From: Volvariella volvacea V23
Lineage: Eukaryota > Basidiomycota > Agaricomycetes > Agaricales > Pluteaceae
Assembly: GCA_000349905.1 (NCBI GenBank)
Contig: KB722752.1
Span: 121,428 to 185,427 of the forward strand
Reading direction: 5' to 3'
Length of the DNA: 64,000 nucleotides
Part shown: positions 1 to 11,572 of the stretch, piece by piece
How positions within the stretch are numbered: position 1 is the first letter of the stretch
Layout of the letters: each line of letters opens with the position of its first letter
Made by a program: the position numbers and the translations under genes
The notes under the pieces: generated by a model
What the model was told of the DNA's origin: nothing
Database searches by the model: none
What the model saw: only the letters and a program-made list of their open reading frames with translations

Positions 1-127
1 AGCTGGATAATATCAACGAACAAGTCAATTGGTGCTTTCCACGGTATGTCAGGGCATAGGGTATACTATAACTTTCATATGTAAACTAAACAATGTGTCA
101 CAAAGATACAATACCAGTGTATGGTAA

Positions 128-1551
128 TTAGTCGTACAATACCGATGCAATATCAGACATATCTCTGTCATTAGGTATAAAATTAATTAATAGACCCAAA
201 CGTTGAAGCGAATCTATATCTATATTATCTTGAAAGTACTTTAGGTTTTCTTGCTGCGCTTCAACGCTTACTTCTTGCAAGCCGCCCGCTTTCTTAGCTT
301 TCAAGAATTCTCCTAGTAAGCCGTCTGTAATAGTTTTACAAATATACAGTTCTAATCGTTTCAACGAAGGTCCAGTCAGGCATTCGCTCGTAGTCAACGA
401 TGCGACCAGCGTATCGTCAAGGGTAGCTCCGATTCTCACGGATTCAAGGTGTCGCAGCGCGGGGGAAGAAAGTAACGAAACCAAGGAACTTGTATGTTGT
501 GAAATATTATGGAAACGGAGATGTTTAATCGTGCAGGATGACCTCCTCAGAAATAAATTAAATGTTGCAGTTTCGTGCGATGTGATTTGGCCGCGCACGC
601 TTATCCTAAGGTCTTCTAGGGATGGTGTTATAAGATGTTCGAATACGAAAAACGAAGGTGAAGGGAGCGATAGGCTTAGGTTTGTCAAGCGGGGTAGTCG
701 AATTGGCGTGCGCGTATTTATGGGCTGGGTTTCATCAAACCCGGAAGAGCGAACGATTAGTTCTGTTAAGTTCGTGCAGTTTGCCAGGGTACGGAAGAAT
801 ATGGAGAGCGAAACTTGTAATGGCATCTGGATAGAGGCTATTTTCTGCCACGGTAGGCGGAGTAAGTGGGGGTCCTCGGTGAAAATTAGGTCTACCTCTT
901 TCAACAGGGGGCTTGAACCGAGATAACTCCAGACCGATTGACGATAAGCGCTCGTACAACCTGGCAAGTCCAACCCTAAATGCTCTAATTCCTTGGCAGC
1001 TCTGAGTCGTGAACCAAGATGGGAGCGTTCTCCGAAGGGATGATCACCGCCTAGCCTAAACGCGACCTGTTTCCAGCGGTGTATGTGTACTTGCAGCATC
1101 TCCATAATATCCCTAGCACTACCACCCAATGGAGAGGAGTCGATTAGTTTGAGGCGGAGTGGGCAGGTGCTGCTCCGGATGAGCGAAAGCTGTACCAGAG
1201 GGATCGTGCTTCTTCTCGGATGGTAGATGATAACTGTGGCCCAGTAGGTCGGAAGAGAGAGGAGGATATCCCTCCACTGATGGCAGACTTGAGCCAGGCT
1301 AAACGCCTCTTGGAGGTGTTTTCGAGTGGGTATACGAAAAGGTGCGAAATCCTGGGTACACTTTAAAAAAATTCTCTCCAAGATCTCGCGAGGAAATCTT
1401 GAATCTGTGTCATGGTTAGATGGTTGGACCTCAATCCGATCCCAAACCTAATACCTTGGGATGGCCCGATGTCGCCTTGTCTTTGATAGTATGATAAATG
1501 TCTGCTCCAAAACCTTTGCTCCTCTTCTCGATGAATGATCAACTGTATCAT
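128..1551 (-). CDS. F-box protein with leucine-rich-like C-terminus
   Basis: Two exons are predicted. The first starts at the ATG at 1551 and carries an acidic stretch with the EEEQRFW motif. A 50-nt intron (1405-1454, gtatta..acacag) joins it to the F-box itself, where FPREILERIF and the AQVCHQWRDILL helix are readable. The remainder (about 370 residues) is a run of leucine-rich segments such as LTNLSLSLPSPSF and LRFHNISQ, as expected for a substrate-binding LRR-like region. Such proteins act as substrate receptors of SCF ubiquitin ligases; the target is unknown. Without the intron the frame would seem to begin inside the F-box at a TTG. The same exon plan, with a short FW-containing leader, is seen in the neighbour at 4209-5696, so the two are probably paralogues of an expanded family. 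Confidence 0.82.
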
Positions 1552-3092
1552 TAGTAGAAATTTCTATAACTTTAGAGAAATAACTAACCAGGTATCATGG
1601 TTGCGAAGTTTGATGGGGTGTTGAGTCAATGAAGTCTCGGGCACCCGTACCGTATATATACCCACCGAAACACCGCCTCACCTACATTCTCGCCCTTTCA
1701 TGCCAAGCAGGATGAGGAAAAAGCAAAGGAATAGGGTACTCGGCGACGCTTATGAGGGCAGTGAATCTCGATCAATTCCATGGACAAGGTTCCAATTTGG
1801 AGTTCAAAATACGGATACCCTGTGAAGAGAAGCGCTGCACCTTCCAAAAACTCTACACGCATTGGAAAGACCTTGGATGTGCATCCCTAGTACTTTGAGG
1901 AATGATGAAGGCACAGCAGTATATTGATCCGCTCCTAGCCACCGCATGCTAGGACTGCCGTTCATGTATGGAATTCACTGGGTAACGGCTGATTGATTGC
2001 TTCGCCTTCCCAAAGACGTAGGAGCGCAGATCAATCGACAATGCATGACACGTACAGCAATACGCGTTTTGTGCCAAGATCCTTCCCCGTTGGAAGAAGA
2101 AAGGAAGGCAGGGGCGTTCAAGCTGTAGCCCGACTTCCAAAAATGGGCAAAAGTGAGCTGATGGGAGCTCAAAGCGCTTGTATACCTGGGAATGCTCAGC
2201 TGAGCTTCTGTGAGGGTTATGGGCAACACAGGCTGAGGCAAAATTTGTTTCCTGACTCAACTTTGCCGTCATTAACAACTGCAGGGAGTCTCGAAAGTGT
2301 GAGCAAAGTACCGTGGATAAGGAGAGACTATGCAGCGCATATGCGGTTGCTCCGTTGCCCGGGCGAGTGCTTCAAGCCAATCCTTGACGTGCTTCCTAAT
2401 TGTTCTTGTTGCAGTAACGGTTGCGAACTTCAAGCGCGAGACGTCACATAACGTGACGTGACATTTGATGCACATGATGAGAAATGCGGTTGCCTAGGCT
2501 CATTGCACGTTTTCATCCCATCTCTTCAACACAAGAAAACTACTATTATTGCTCACTCTGAACCTGACGAATAGCCCTATGGCTCCTTTCTCCACTCAAC
2601 CGCCTCTTCTCAAATCAGAACTCCTTGGAACTTGGATTGTACGCACGTTAGAACCGCACCCGACCACAAGTTCCAGAATCACGTAGCCTCCCATGAATAG
2701 ATGTCACAAAGGCCTCCCTAATTTGGGGCGACCCTGTGTGAATGGTGCGTCCGCTCACTCGGAAATAAGATATATCGCGTGACGGGCACTGCAATTCATG
2801 AAATGAAGGCATTAAGCTCAGCCTCTTCATCCAGGCTGGATGCAGGTGAGCCGTGGAGCAGAACTCCACTCAACCTAGTTTAAAGCTATGGGGTACGAGT
2901 ACCTACCACCAGAGAAAGGGGGGGCTATCCCTCCATTTAGGTAACTGGGTAGAAGTGCCCTTTGGACTCGATATGTGCGCATACACCTGAAATGGACAAT
3001 TCCTGGACCGCCCCAGTTGCTGTGATTGACTACGCCAAGAACAACCCCTGAACCTTGTATCTCTTTGCTTTCCACAGGGCACTTGAACGGTC
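1552..3092. other. Intergenic stretch, no convincing gene
   Basis: Overlapping short frames occur on both strands here (for example 1993-2451 plus and 1949-2278 minus), but none shows a domain, a signal peptide or splice-joined continuation. An ATG at 2580 opens only a short frame. The one structured element seen is the ACGTCA inverted repeat at 2441-2459, listed separately. Confidence 0.5.
2441..2459. promoter_or_regulatory. CRE-like inverted repeat (ACGTCAC-n5-GTGACGT)
   Basis: A perfect 7-bp inverted repeat flanks a 5-nt spacer. Each arm contains TGACGT/ACGTCA, the core bound by bZIP factors of the CREB/ATF type in fungi and animals. It lies about 0.7 kb upstream of the possible membrane protein at 3168. 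Binding is inferred only from the motif. Confidence 0.35.
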
Positions 3093-3167
3093 TTGGAGGT
3101 GGAACTTGCCGCGCGAGGTGGCATTCGGAGCGATGATAATCCCAGAGTTTCAAGCCCGGCAGCCATC

Positions 3168-3548
3168 ATGGCGTACCTATTCCCAAATCCCAGTCCATTT
3201 CCGCCCTCTGGCTGGACGCCTTCTGTACCTCCCCCGTCTTACAAATGGCCACCCACAAGTGCCAATAGTCAAGATCAAACTGGAAGTTCTACGTCTCCTA
3301 TCACCATCGTATTTTACACTATCTGTGGGGTTATTGTGCTAGCTGCCATTGCTTGCTGCATAAGCCCGTGCGCGAGAAAGATGAGGGGAAGAAGGAGAAA
3401 ACCCAAGCTTAGAATACCTTCTACCAGCCATACGCTCTCGAGTCCTGACCTCGAGGTAACATCCACGCATTTCCCCATTTCTAGCGCGCTTACGAATGTG
3501 ATAGGCTGGAGAAGCTGGTGCTTTAAAGCAATTCGAGGAAAAATCTGA
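3168..3548 (+). CDS. Possible small single-pass membrane protein
   Basis: The frame opens at least at 3093, but the ATG at 3168 gives a sensible N-terminus: a proline/serine-rich segment (SPFPPSGWTP, PPSYKWPP) of about 45 residues. A hydrophobic helix follows (TIVFYTICGVIVLAAIACC), then a basic tail (CARKMRGRRRKPK). This plan of a Pro/Ser-rich outside, one membrane helix and a basic cytoplasmic stop-transfer is common in fungal wall-linked proteins. I do not recognise a family. It may be one exon of a longer gene, since no partner exon was identified with confidence. Confidence 0.4.
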   Translation: MAYLFPNPSPFPPSGWTPSVPPPSYKWPPTSANSQDQTGSSTSPITIVFYTICGVIVLAAIACCISPCARKMRGRRRKPKLRIPSTSHTLSSPDLEVTSTHFPISSALTNVIGWRSWCFKAIRGKI

Positions 3549-4208
3549 CCACCTGTGGACTCACAGACTCTTCAGGCTACCGCCTGTTAGGCGACCGACT
3601 AACGCAATTTGCATTGACCTTGTTGGTTTACCAAGGAAGACGAGTACTGTTCAAAGAAATGAGGTCGCATAGCATGTGATTCTCTAGGCGCTTGTTTTTT
3701 TTTTGGCAGCTCGCAATTGGTATACGTGATGCATTTATCTATGTGGATAATATCGTGTCCTGCTTGATTATACTTTCAATGCCACCCTGTAGGTATTTAA
3801 GTAGCAGTTGTGACTTTTTCTTTGTGTCATTGTGTCTTGAGGTAAACTACAATAGAGACCTAACGCATTGACTTACAATCACCGAGAAGGGATCAAACTG
3901 CATCACGATCCGGGTCTTTTGATATTGGTTTTTGAAGCCCACGCGCACCACCCAAGTATCTTGGAAGAGGTGTATGCGTGCTTTAGAACACATTAGGAAG
4001 ACTTCAGAAGCTACTCGCCATAAAAAAGGAAGTGTAGCACTGACAGAGGCATACGTAGTCCTCCATTCTCGAAAGTATGTATTGAGGGCACTATGGAAGT
4101 CGCGTTGCGCTTCTTTGTATTGCGTACTGCTGGCATTAATGTTATGGGTCATCTTTGAGAAGAGCACGCTGATTACAGGGTCGCTCGGAGATGAATTTAT
4201 TATGAACA
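3549..4208. other. Intergenic stretch, no supported gene
   Basis: Two overlapping opposite-strand frames (3847-4212 minus, 3932-4291 plus) occupy this stretch. Neither has recognisable features, and the plus-strand one runs antisense into the 3' end of the F-box gene. A run of nine T's lies near 3697. Confidence 0.4.
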
Positions 4209-5696
4209 TCAATTCATTTCTCTTGTCCCTACCAATTCATCATACAAGACAGCTTCGAACCGATCGCAACTACCGGGGATGTTCTGTTTGAAATCAATAA
4301 TGGTCCTCTTAACCTTCTTCCTTTCTTCTGGATATCCCCGAACTACTACCATCCTCAAACCACTTCCCAATTCAATCCGTTTCTTCAGCATGTTGAAGAT
4401 ACACTCCTGCGAGCCTTCACAGCTGTAGAGCTCTAAGTAGGACACAGATTGTGGCAAGTGGAAGAGGTTCTTTGCTGCCAAGTCCCGAATTGCATACTCA
4501 TTAAATCGTGTCCCTATTTTGGCAAATTCGAGGCTACGCAGACTTGGTAAAGGAAGCAGGGATACCAAGTCGGAAGCAAAATTTGAAAAGTAGTGAAGTC
4601 GCAAGCACCGTATCACCATATCCTTTGAGCCTGATAAAAAGTTATGGACATGATCAATTCCGAATCCGCTTATGCCAATCCTGAGGTCTTCTAGCCTGGG
4701 TGTGTCGAGGTCGTCCAGCAAAGTGAGAGCAGGCCCATAACAGGATGAAATCCCTAGTTTCTTTAGCATCGGTAAGAAAAGCGGTCGGTTGGGTGGATTA
4801 TCATGATGAAAGGGGAAAAGATAGGAATTAGAAATGGTCAGCGCCTCAAGAGCGGTACACCAAGCCAACATTTTGCGAATATCATCCAAATGTCTTGGCT
4901 GGTCTAGTGGAAGGTGGAGTGTAGTTAACTGATTCCATGGGAGTGGAAGCAGGTGTGGCTCTTCAATTTTGGGCAGGACCACTTGTGCCAGCTGACGACA
5001 GCTTGAACAAAAAGCTCCCCAAGTGCGTCCAAGTAATTCCTTTGCATCTCGAGTCAAGGTCAACCTCACAGATTGAACAAGTCGAGCTTCATTTTCAGCA
5101 AGTTTTAGTATCAGCAGCTGACAAGATTCTTGCGACGTGAGCCAGAAATCGATGTGCCTCCAACGGTGCACTTCTCCTAGCATTGTATTCATAGTAGAAA
5201 CTTCGCCTTGCCGAGAGGAAGCAAACAAGCTGAGGTCAAGTGGCTGGGGTCTACTTCGAATGAGCATAAGCTCAACAAGCGGAAGCTTAGATGGCCTTGC
5301 AGAATAGATCCCGATTTTCGCCCAATATGAACTACAGCCTAGAAGGAGGTGCCTCCATTGGCGGCAAACCTGAGCTACTATATGTAGCCCTTGAATGTGG
5401 CGTGCAGTGCTATATGCGGCGGGCCAGTAGGATTCTAAGATCTTGGCGTGTTCTTTAAAGACTTCGAGCAATGGCTCAGGGGGGAGAGCAGATATGCAAT
5501 TGAGTCCTGTGTTGCGTGCTCAAACAGCTCAGCGCCACTCCACATATGAAAGCTAAGCCTTACCACTAAGAACTGTGTCTGCTGGCTGAAAATTTCGACT
5601 CTGGAGGATTGGTACTGGTTTATATTTCTTCCAAAACTCTCGCTCTGAAAGCGACATTGTTGGAGGTAAAGACGTATCAAGTTGATCGGTAGTCAT
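4209..5696 (-). CDS. F-box protein with leucine-rich-like C-terminus
   Basis: Exon 1 begins at the ATG at 5696 (MTTDQLDTSLPPT..) and contains REFWKKYKPVPIL. It is spliced in phase 1 (donor gtaagg, acceptor acacag near 5510) to GLNCISALPPEPLLEVFKEH, the F-box start with the typical L-P-P-E signature. The helix AQVCRQWRHLLLG completes the F-box. About 370 residues of leucine-rich segments follow, ending at 4209. The inferred role is an SCF ubiquitin-ligase adaptor with unknown substrate. It shares exon plan and architecture with the gene at 128-1551 on the same strand but is clearly diverged. Using the open frame alone would start the protein at a TTG inside the F-box, so the spliced model is preferred. 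Confidence 0.82.
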
Positions 5697-6083
5697 AATG
5701 ACGGAAGGTGTAATATTGAAGTAGGTTGTGCTCATTAACTCCGAGAGGCGCACGCTTTGCACCCACTTGTGGCGAGTGATGAACCAAGACAAAAGGAGAA
5801 ATAATAGAAGGTCGAGATACAGCACCTCCGGACAACGCTGGCTCTTTTAGATTCATTTCGGTGTACCAAGCATGCCAGATGTGCAAATACAGATTCAAAG
5901 CCCTTGCACTCACGTCCTACATCGTAATCGTACAGGTTTAAAATACAAAAGAAGCATCGTTAGATCCCGAATCAACTTGTATGCAAAATATGGCTGTCCA
6001 TATCTTGTTCTTTTCTCAAGGCACCATCAGCACTCGACGCCTCAGTTTTTTACTTTCACGACTCGTCCGAATGAACCGCTCCA
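5697..6083. other. Spacer between F-box and amine oxidase genes
   Basis: This short stretch separates the start of the minus-strand F-box gene from the 3' end of the amine oxidase. Small frames on both strands show no domain. It probably holds the F-box promoter. Confidence 0.4.
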
Positions 6084-9021
6084 TCAATGACACCCTCTGT
6101 GAGCATGCCCATGCTCATTCCTACCCTCTACAGCATCCCCACTCCCAGCATCTGTAGTGTGCCCGTCTGCCGCGTGTCCATTTCCATGCTCGGGTGCACT
6201 TCCGTTTCCGGGGGGATGGCCAGGGAAAGCAGGAACGCTCCTGGGGTCCTTGATTCCAGGAACATCCATGCTCGGATTTAGCTTGAAGAACGATTGCGGC
6301 TTCAAAGTGAAGCTGAGATGTTCCACTGGCATGCTGTGCAGATTCGATTCTCGTGAGAGTGTTCATCAAGAAAAAATTATTTGCACTTACACAGGCCAAT
6401 CTTCAGGTCTAGGAATGTGGCTCGTACCTGATCACGGCCAGCATATCTCAGCATGCCACAGCTTTTCAATGATAGACATCAAACCCACCAATCGTTACGA
6501 ACACCACCAGATCCTCATCAACAATATTCTTCTTCCCCTCAACCCACTTGCCAATCGAATCCTCAGGCTCCTCCCTCGTCTGCGGCACGTACTTGCCAGA
6601 AGGCCACATCCTACTCCCATACTCGTTCTCAACGTCTCTGCACACCCAGAACGGGTTTTTCAAGAACGCTGCACGCTTCACGGCCCACCCATCCGGTTTG
6701 CTCATCGTCGGAGTGACGCCGCCTTTCAGCCCGAGCACGTACCCGACGTTCTTGCCACTCGCGTAGTGCTTCCTACCTCGATTGACGATTCTCCATCGGC
6801 GTTCCTTCTGCAGGTCGTAAGGCCTGGAGGTTTCTTCTGTCAAAACTGTCTCTTTGATAGTGAACCCGTTTCCAGCAAAGTTCTGATCAGACCCGGTGGG
6901 GGCGTCGATAGGGACGATGTCGGTCTCAACAATCGCGTTTGAGAGGCCATCGATCATGGGATCGATGCGGACACAGAAGAGGTGCTGGTGGTAGTGTGCG
7001 TTGATATTTGGAGCGACGGTCGTGCCGTGAGGGCTTGATTCTCCATCTTGGCTGACGTAGACCTGCAGGATACCGCTTAGACGGATTTCGAACTCGATCG
7101 TTCCGTCCTGGTAGAACATGTAGTTCCAAATATACTCTGATTCGAGTGAGAATGCGTGCTTGGGTACGTGTTGCAAACTTACCATAGTTGGCCAGAGTGC
7201 AAACCATGCTAACGACAAGACGTCGCCTGCGAACTGTTTGTGAGCGGCCATTGGGTCTGTAATCGCTGTGCTTCCATAGGACTCCTGCATCTTCCTCGTG
7301 AATGCAAATAACATTTTTAATGATCATCACTGAACCACTGTGACCAACAAAGGCTCCAGGCTAAAGAATTTAATCAACAACATATCCACAACTACTCCTC
7401 GGTGAACATACCAAATAGTGGATTTGACCCAAGCAATCGCATCCAAGGGAGAGTTCGTTCGCCATCGTTCCCATACCATACTCTCCACTGAGATTGGATG
7501 TAAGTTACTTGTGCCTAAATCATGACCTGGAGGCATGACTCACGCATCAAAGGCAAACTTGCGGGGGTGGGGGTGTTCTGGGGCACCGTAAGGAACGACC
7601 ATTTCGGCGAGTGAAAGACGATATATGAGCGGTCGAATCTCCCCGTGATCGTTATATGTTATTGTGGACAATGCAAGTCCTTCTCTCTGACTGAAGGCTG
7701 GAGAGGGTCATGAATGCTAAGAACCTCGCAAATAAATGGGTAACGTACCGACATGCATCTTCCAGTTTTGCCATTCTAGTACGTGGCCTTTCATCTTAAA
7801 GCTTACGCCCTCCGGCTGGACAATATGGAGGGGCTTCAAGTCATCTCTGAGTTTGAAATCTGGCTCTGTCTTCGCTAGGAGGTCAGGAAGGAACTCAAAA
7901 GGTTTACGAGGCGGTGGAATTCGTTCACGGTTCGCAGCTTTCAACGGATCCTCAGAGAGTGGAGGGGGGTAGGTAGTCGGAACAGCAAGCACAGGCCCAT
8001 TCGGTGTTTGCTTGTAATGCGCAGGGTAGTCTGCGCACAGATAAGCATGACGTTGGAACCATCAAGCAACTATCGTACCGATATGAAGAACTTCCTCGGT
8101 GTTAGCGTCGATCACAGGAACGAAATCCTAGAAAAAAGCATAAACAGTAGTTGGAGTTGTCACATTAGCGGGTAACGTACCAGAGGGTGCGCATATAAGT
8201 TGTCGTGCTCTGTGAGCCTTGCGAACACAAGGCACTGCTGAACTCGTCTGTGCTGGGGAAAACGATCGTCGTAGCCAATGGACCACCCGTCACACCGGAT
8301 TTGGTCGGGTTCCACGCCTATCAGACAGAATGAGTGATGGACCCCACGCTAAAATTGTGATGACAGCATACCAACTTCCTTGGCCAATTTTTGAACCAAA
8401 GCACTCTGCCTGATCACCTTCTCAGCGTCGATCAGTTCCTCCACGGAGATCTGAGGGTGTTGATCGGCAGCCAATTTGACGCAAGTGTCTACGACCCATT
8501 TGTCTTCCTTCAGGGTAAGTGTAGCATTATATGCGCATCTAATAAAGTAAAGTTGAGTATATGCGGTTATATTTCGGGGAAAGATTATAATACCCTCCCA
8601 AGATGTCCAGAAACTAGAAAAGGAATGCAGCGAGTCAAAATGAAGCCGTAGGATCAGGCGGTAATCTTAACGTACATCGGTTTCTGCCCTCCTTACAATT
8701 GGAACCGGGGATTCTGGCTCAGCACCTGGGTTCAACGGAATCCCCAGGTGCGCAAGTACCGCACGTTTAGGGGGCGGAATGAGGTAGCAAGTGATGAATT
8801 TCATCACTTTGACGCCCAGGCTGGCCACTGCATACTGTCTGAGTGCATGGGTTACAGAAACGATCTTCCAGCGGGACAAATGAGTGGACGCTGAAAACCC
8901 TGGTGGTTCCACTCACCTCATCTGGGGTCAGGGGGTCCAACGGGTGCTCGATGCGAGACTGAGTGTTCCCCACTGAGCTATACACGCTGGACGCGGTTCC
9001 GGGGAGTTTAGCTGTAGCCAT
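6084..9021 (-). CDS. Copper amine oxidase (quinoprotein, peroxisomal-type family)
   Basis: Oxidises primary amines to aldehyde, ammonia and hydrogen peroxide using copper and a tyrosine-derived topaquinone cofactor. A dozen or so exons can be chained from the ATG at 9021 (MATAKLPGTASS) to the stop at 6084, for about 690 residues. Landmarks in order are an N2/N3 domain (PLTPDE|IVSVTHALRQY, RCDGWSIGYDDRFP), the central ERIPPPRKPFEFLPDLLA, KFAFDAGEYGMGTMANELSL, ICIHEEDAGVLWKHSDYR, the cofactor motif TLANYEYIWNY, and the copper ligand HYHQH. The late ligand is probably the His in VMPVEHLSF. The cofactor codon context is split by a 46-nt intron (7137-7182), and one exon is only 20 nt (8594-8613). 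The tail is rich in Gly/His/Ala. No signal peptide is present and no C-terminal SKL is visible, so peroxisomal location is uncertain. It appears intact. Confidence 0.95.
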
Positions 9022-9072
9022 GCTCTGGTAGATTGAGGGCGATAAGCCATTGGGAGGGGCTGGATACGGGCT

Positions 9073-9079
9073 CTTATAA
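9073..9079 (-). promoter_or_regulatory. TATA-like box of amine oxidase gene
   Basis: Read on the minus strand, TTATAAG lies about 52 nt upstream of the predicted ATG at 9021. Position and sequence fit a TATA element. It also argues against extending the frame to the upstream ATG at 9354. Confidence 0.35.
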
Positions 9080-9736
9080 TCCCACCTTGGTGTATTGCGA
9101 TGGGTGCCCCGTCCCACACTCAGCTTATCGAACGGGATCACCTGATCCCGACCCCGGCCACGTGTTCGACCCTGGTATCTCCCCATAAGGAATGCCCAAG
9201 TTCTGCTTCTACAATAACGCTTCACAGCCCAGAAGCTTTGATGAGGCCCCTCTGAGCCTTTCCTGATCAATTCTTCAAGTACGGAATGTAGGATGCACCT
9301 CGAGCTCAATCTGACAAGCTGCAATGGAATCCCGGGAACCTGGCACTTTGACATAGAAGGTCAGGAGGGAGTGGATGTCAGGGAATGCCTACAGCTGCAA
9401 TGCGCTGATATCGGCCCATCTATGAGACTTCCGTCGGCTCCATCACATTGCAGATGCCCGTCCGCTACTCCTCGGTTTACATTCTTGGTTGGAATCGGTG
9501 CTTAGATGGGGAGCAATCGAATAGCTTGCAGCTGCCGTTCGTGCGGGGCGAGCTTATGCCATCGACGATGTGCTTTTCCGTACTCCAGATACATATCACT
9601 CAGCCCGACAGGCACCAACTCGATTAATGCCCTAAAATGCTGTGGTGGCTACCAGTCACGGAGATACTAGTTTAATGTCGATTACATGTGAGTACTATAC
9701 ACGTTCAGCGCTACCCTAATGTTCTAATCCTAAGCT

Positions 9737-11572
9737 TCATGTTGTCAGTGGCCGATCTTGGACCCAATAATTGAACATATCCTAAATCCAATGTTAGGCG
9801 AGCACTGACGAGTCATACAAGAACTTACTAATGCTGCCTCGGGTTGGTCATGCGGGACCATGTGCCTAATAGCAGCCAACAATCAGATCACCATCAGAGC
9901 CGTGTCTTAGCACTTGGTCCTCACCCTGCTTCGAATATGGCCAAGTATGTGACGTTCCCCGCAGTTCTCCCATCTCCTCCAGCAGTTCGGAGCACACCCG
10001 CTTGTTTTCCTAGACTTGGCGATACCCAGGGTACGAGGGGAGCATCAGCGAATTCCCTCTGAAAGACGCTATCCAAAGCAGCCACCCATCTTTCTTCACC
10101 CTAACGTCAAGAATGACATCAGAATGGAATAACGCCTGGAGTTCGAAGACTCACGATGTAGTTACACATCATGTCTGCGATGAATCGAAGTGAGCACGAG
10201 TACACAATAGTCCGATGATCTCTACTCACCGGAATTACCAGCAAAGACGAGAAGTCGTATGCCCTCGTTGACAAGCGTTGTCAGCAGTGACGCTGTATTC
10301 CTCATACCATCGCCTTGGAACAAGAACTGGGTGTTCACTGTCATGTTGCAGCCTTGGAACGTATGGTCAGGCTCTATGCCAAGCTCCTCTTGCACGGATG
10401 GGGTGTTGAGGTAAACATCTATCCAAGGCAGTTCGCGGTAGCAAGATGGTCCGTCGGCAGCGGGATCACAAGGCATCCTGACATCGTAGACATTAAGCCC
10501 AGTAACTGATGAAATGGAATTAGCGTTAGTCGGAACTCGTTCCCAAATGAAAGATCGTACATTCAAGTGGTCCATAGAGCATCTGCCAACAAAACACGGC
10601 AGCTAGCATACACGTATCTCGGCTGTCCTGTCTGTAGCACTCTCGAATTAACCTTTCACATACTGGTGTGTCTGCTCTCATCTCTGTACAGACATCCCCA
10701 TAAGGTTCAAAAACCGCAAATGGGCCTTCACAGGCGTAGTCGACGATGCTTGTCATCTGATTGAGCGGATCCGTCAACCCATTCCCCAACATGATCGATT
10801 TTAAGTTGATTTTTTGTAGACTATTAGAAGCGTTCGAAGAGGACGCATATACCAACTGTTTATTCCTATGGTGGATGACATTCGCGATATTCGGCACGTA
10901 CACTCCACCATAGCTCTCCGTAGCCATATGAAAAGGCAAAGTTGCATACTCGGGGAAGCGATGCAAAAACAGCTGCAGGAACGCATATACATCCGCCGCT
11001 GCCACAGGCGTATTCCGAACAAGCTGTGAGCTATACGAGAAACCCGTTCCGACGGGTTGATCGAGGAAAATGATATTGGCGTTCGAGTTCCAGCTGTAGG
11101 GGTTGTGCGTGGTGGATGTTCCATTGTTGGCGATTGTGCAGGGACCCAAGGCGAAGAAGAGGCCTGTGGCGGAGGTACAACCTGGTCCGCCGTTGAGCCA
11201 TAGCACGAGAGGGTCGGTTGAAGGGGAGGAACGAGATTCGAAGAACCTGCAAGCAAGGGTCTTCTCTCAGTATATGGATGTGGGGTTCTTGGAAGGACTA
11301 ACCAGAAGAAAAGGTGCTTTGTATCGGTCACATTGAGATATCCAGAGTACTGTTTGACACTGGGATCGCACAATCTCGGTTCACGAATTCGAAGTGAGTG
11401 GTCGGGTAAGGACCGGTGGGTGATGTGCTCGACTGAATTCCTTTGTTAGCACTGAAGAAAGTTAAGTTTTGAGAAAATGCTTACAATTATCTCGTTTCTT
11501 GGTAGTCGCGAGAGCCGAAGAAAGGGAGAAAGAAAACGCGCATAGGAGAAGGGTCAGAAGTGCGCCTCTCAT
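9737..11572 (-). CDS. Secreted serine carboxypeptidase (S10, carboxypeptidase Y-like)
   Basis: Removes C-terminal residues from peptides. It starts at the ATG at 11572 with a strong signal peptide (MRGALLTLLLCAFSFSLSSA). After a KKR-containing short pro-segment come CDPSVKQYSGYL, LWLNGGPGCTSATG (oxyanion region), FLDQPVGTGFSYS and the nucleophile motif TESYGGVYVPN, where the usual glycine before ES is threonine. Then follow GNGLTD and the disulphide-rich insertion region. The catalytic Asp region reads VFAGN-S-D-MMCNY across an intron, and part of it lies in a 20-nt exon (10155-10174). The His motif GHMVPHDQPE is followed by a last exon ending at 9737. Potential N-glycosylation sites (NVT, NGT, NMT) fit a secretory or vacuolar enzyme. 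All three triad residues can be placed, so it is probably active. Confidence 0.92.

Noticed and set aside
3847..4291. Opposite-strand frames at 3847-4212 (minus) and 3932-4291 (plus)
   Set aside because: They overlap each other, show no motif, and the plus-strand one is antisense to the F-box 3' end.
8767..9354. Longer amine oxidase start at 9354, or a separate 195-codon gene
   Set aside because: The upstream part lacks conserved sequence, and a TATA-like box lies at 9073-9079; the ATG at 9021 gives the family-like N-terminus.
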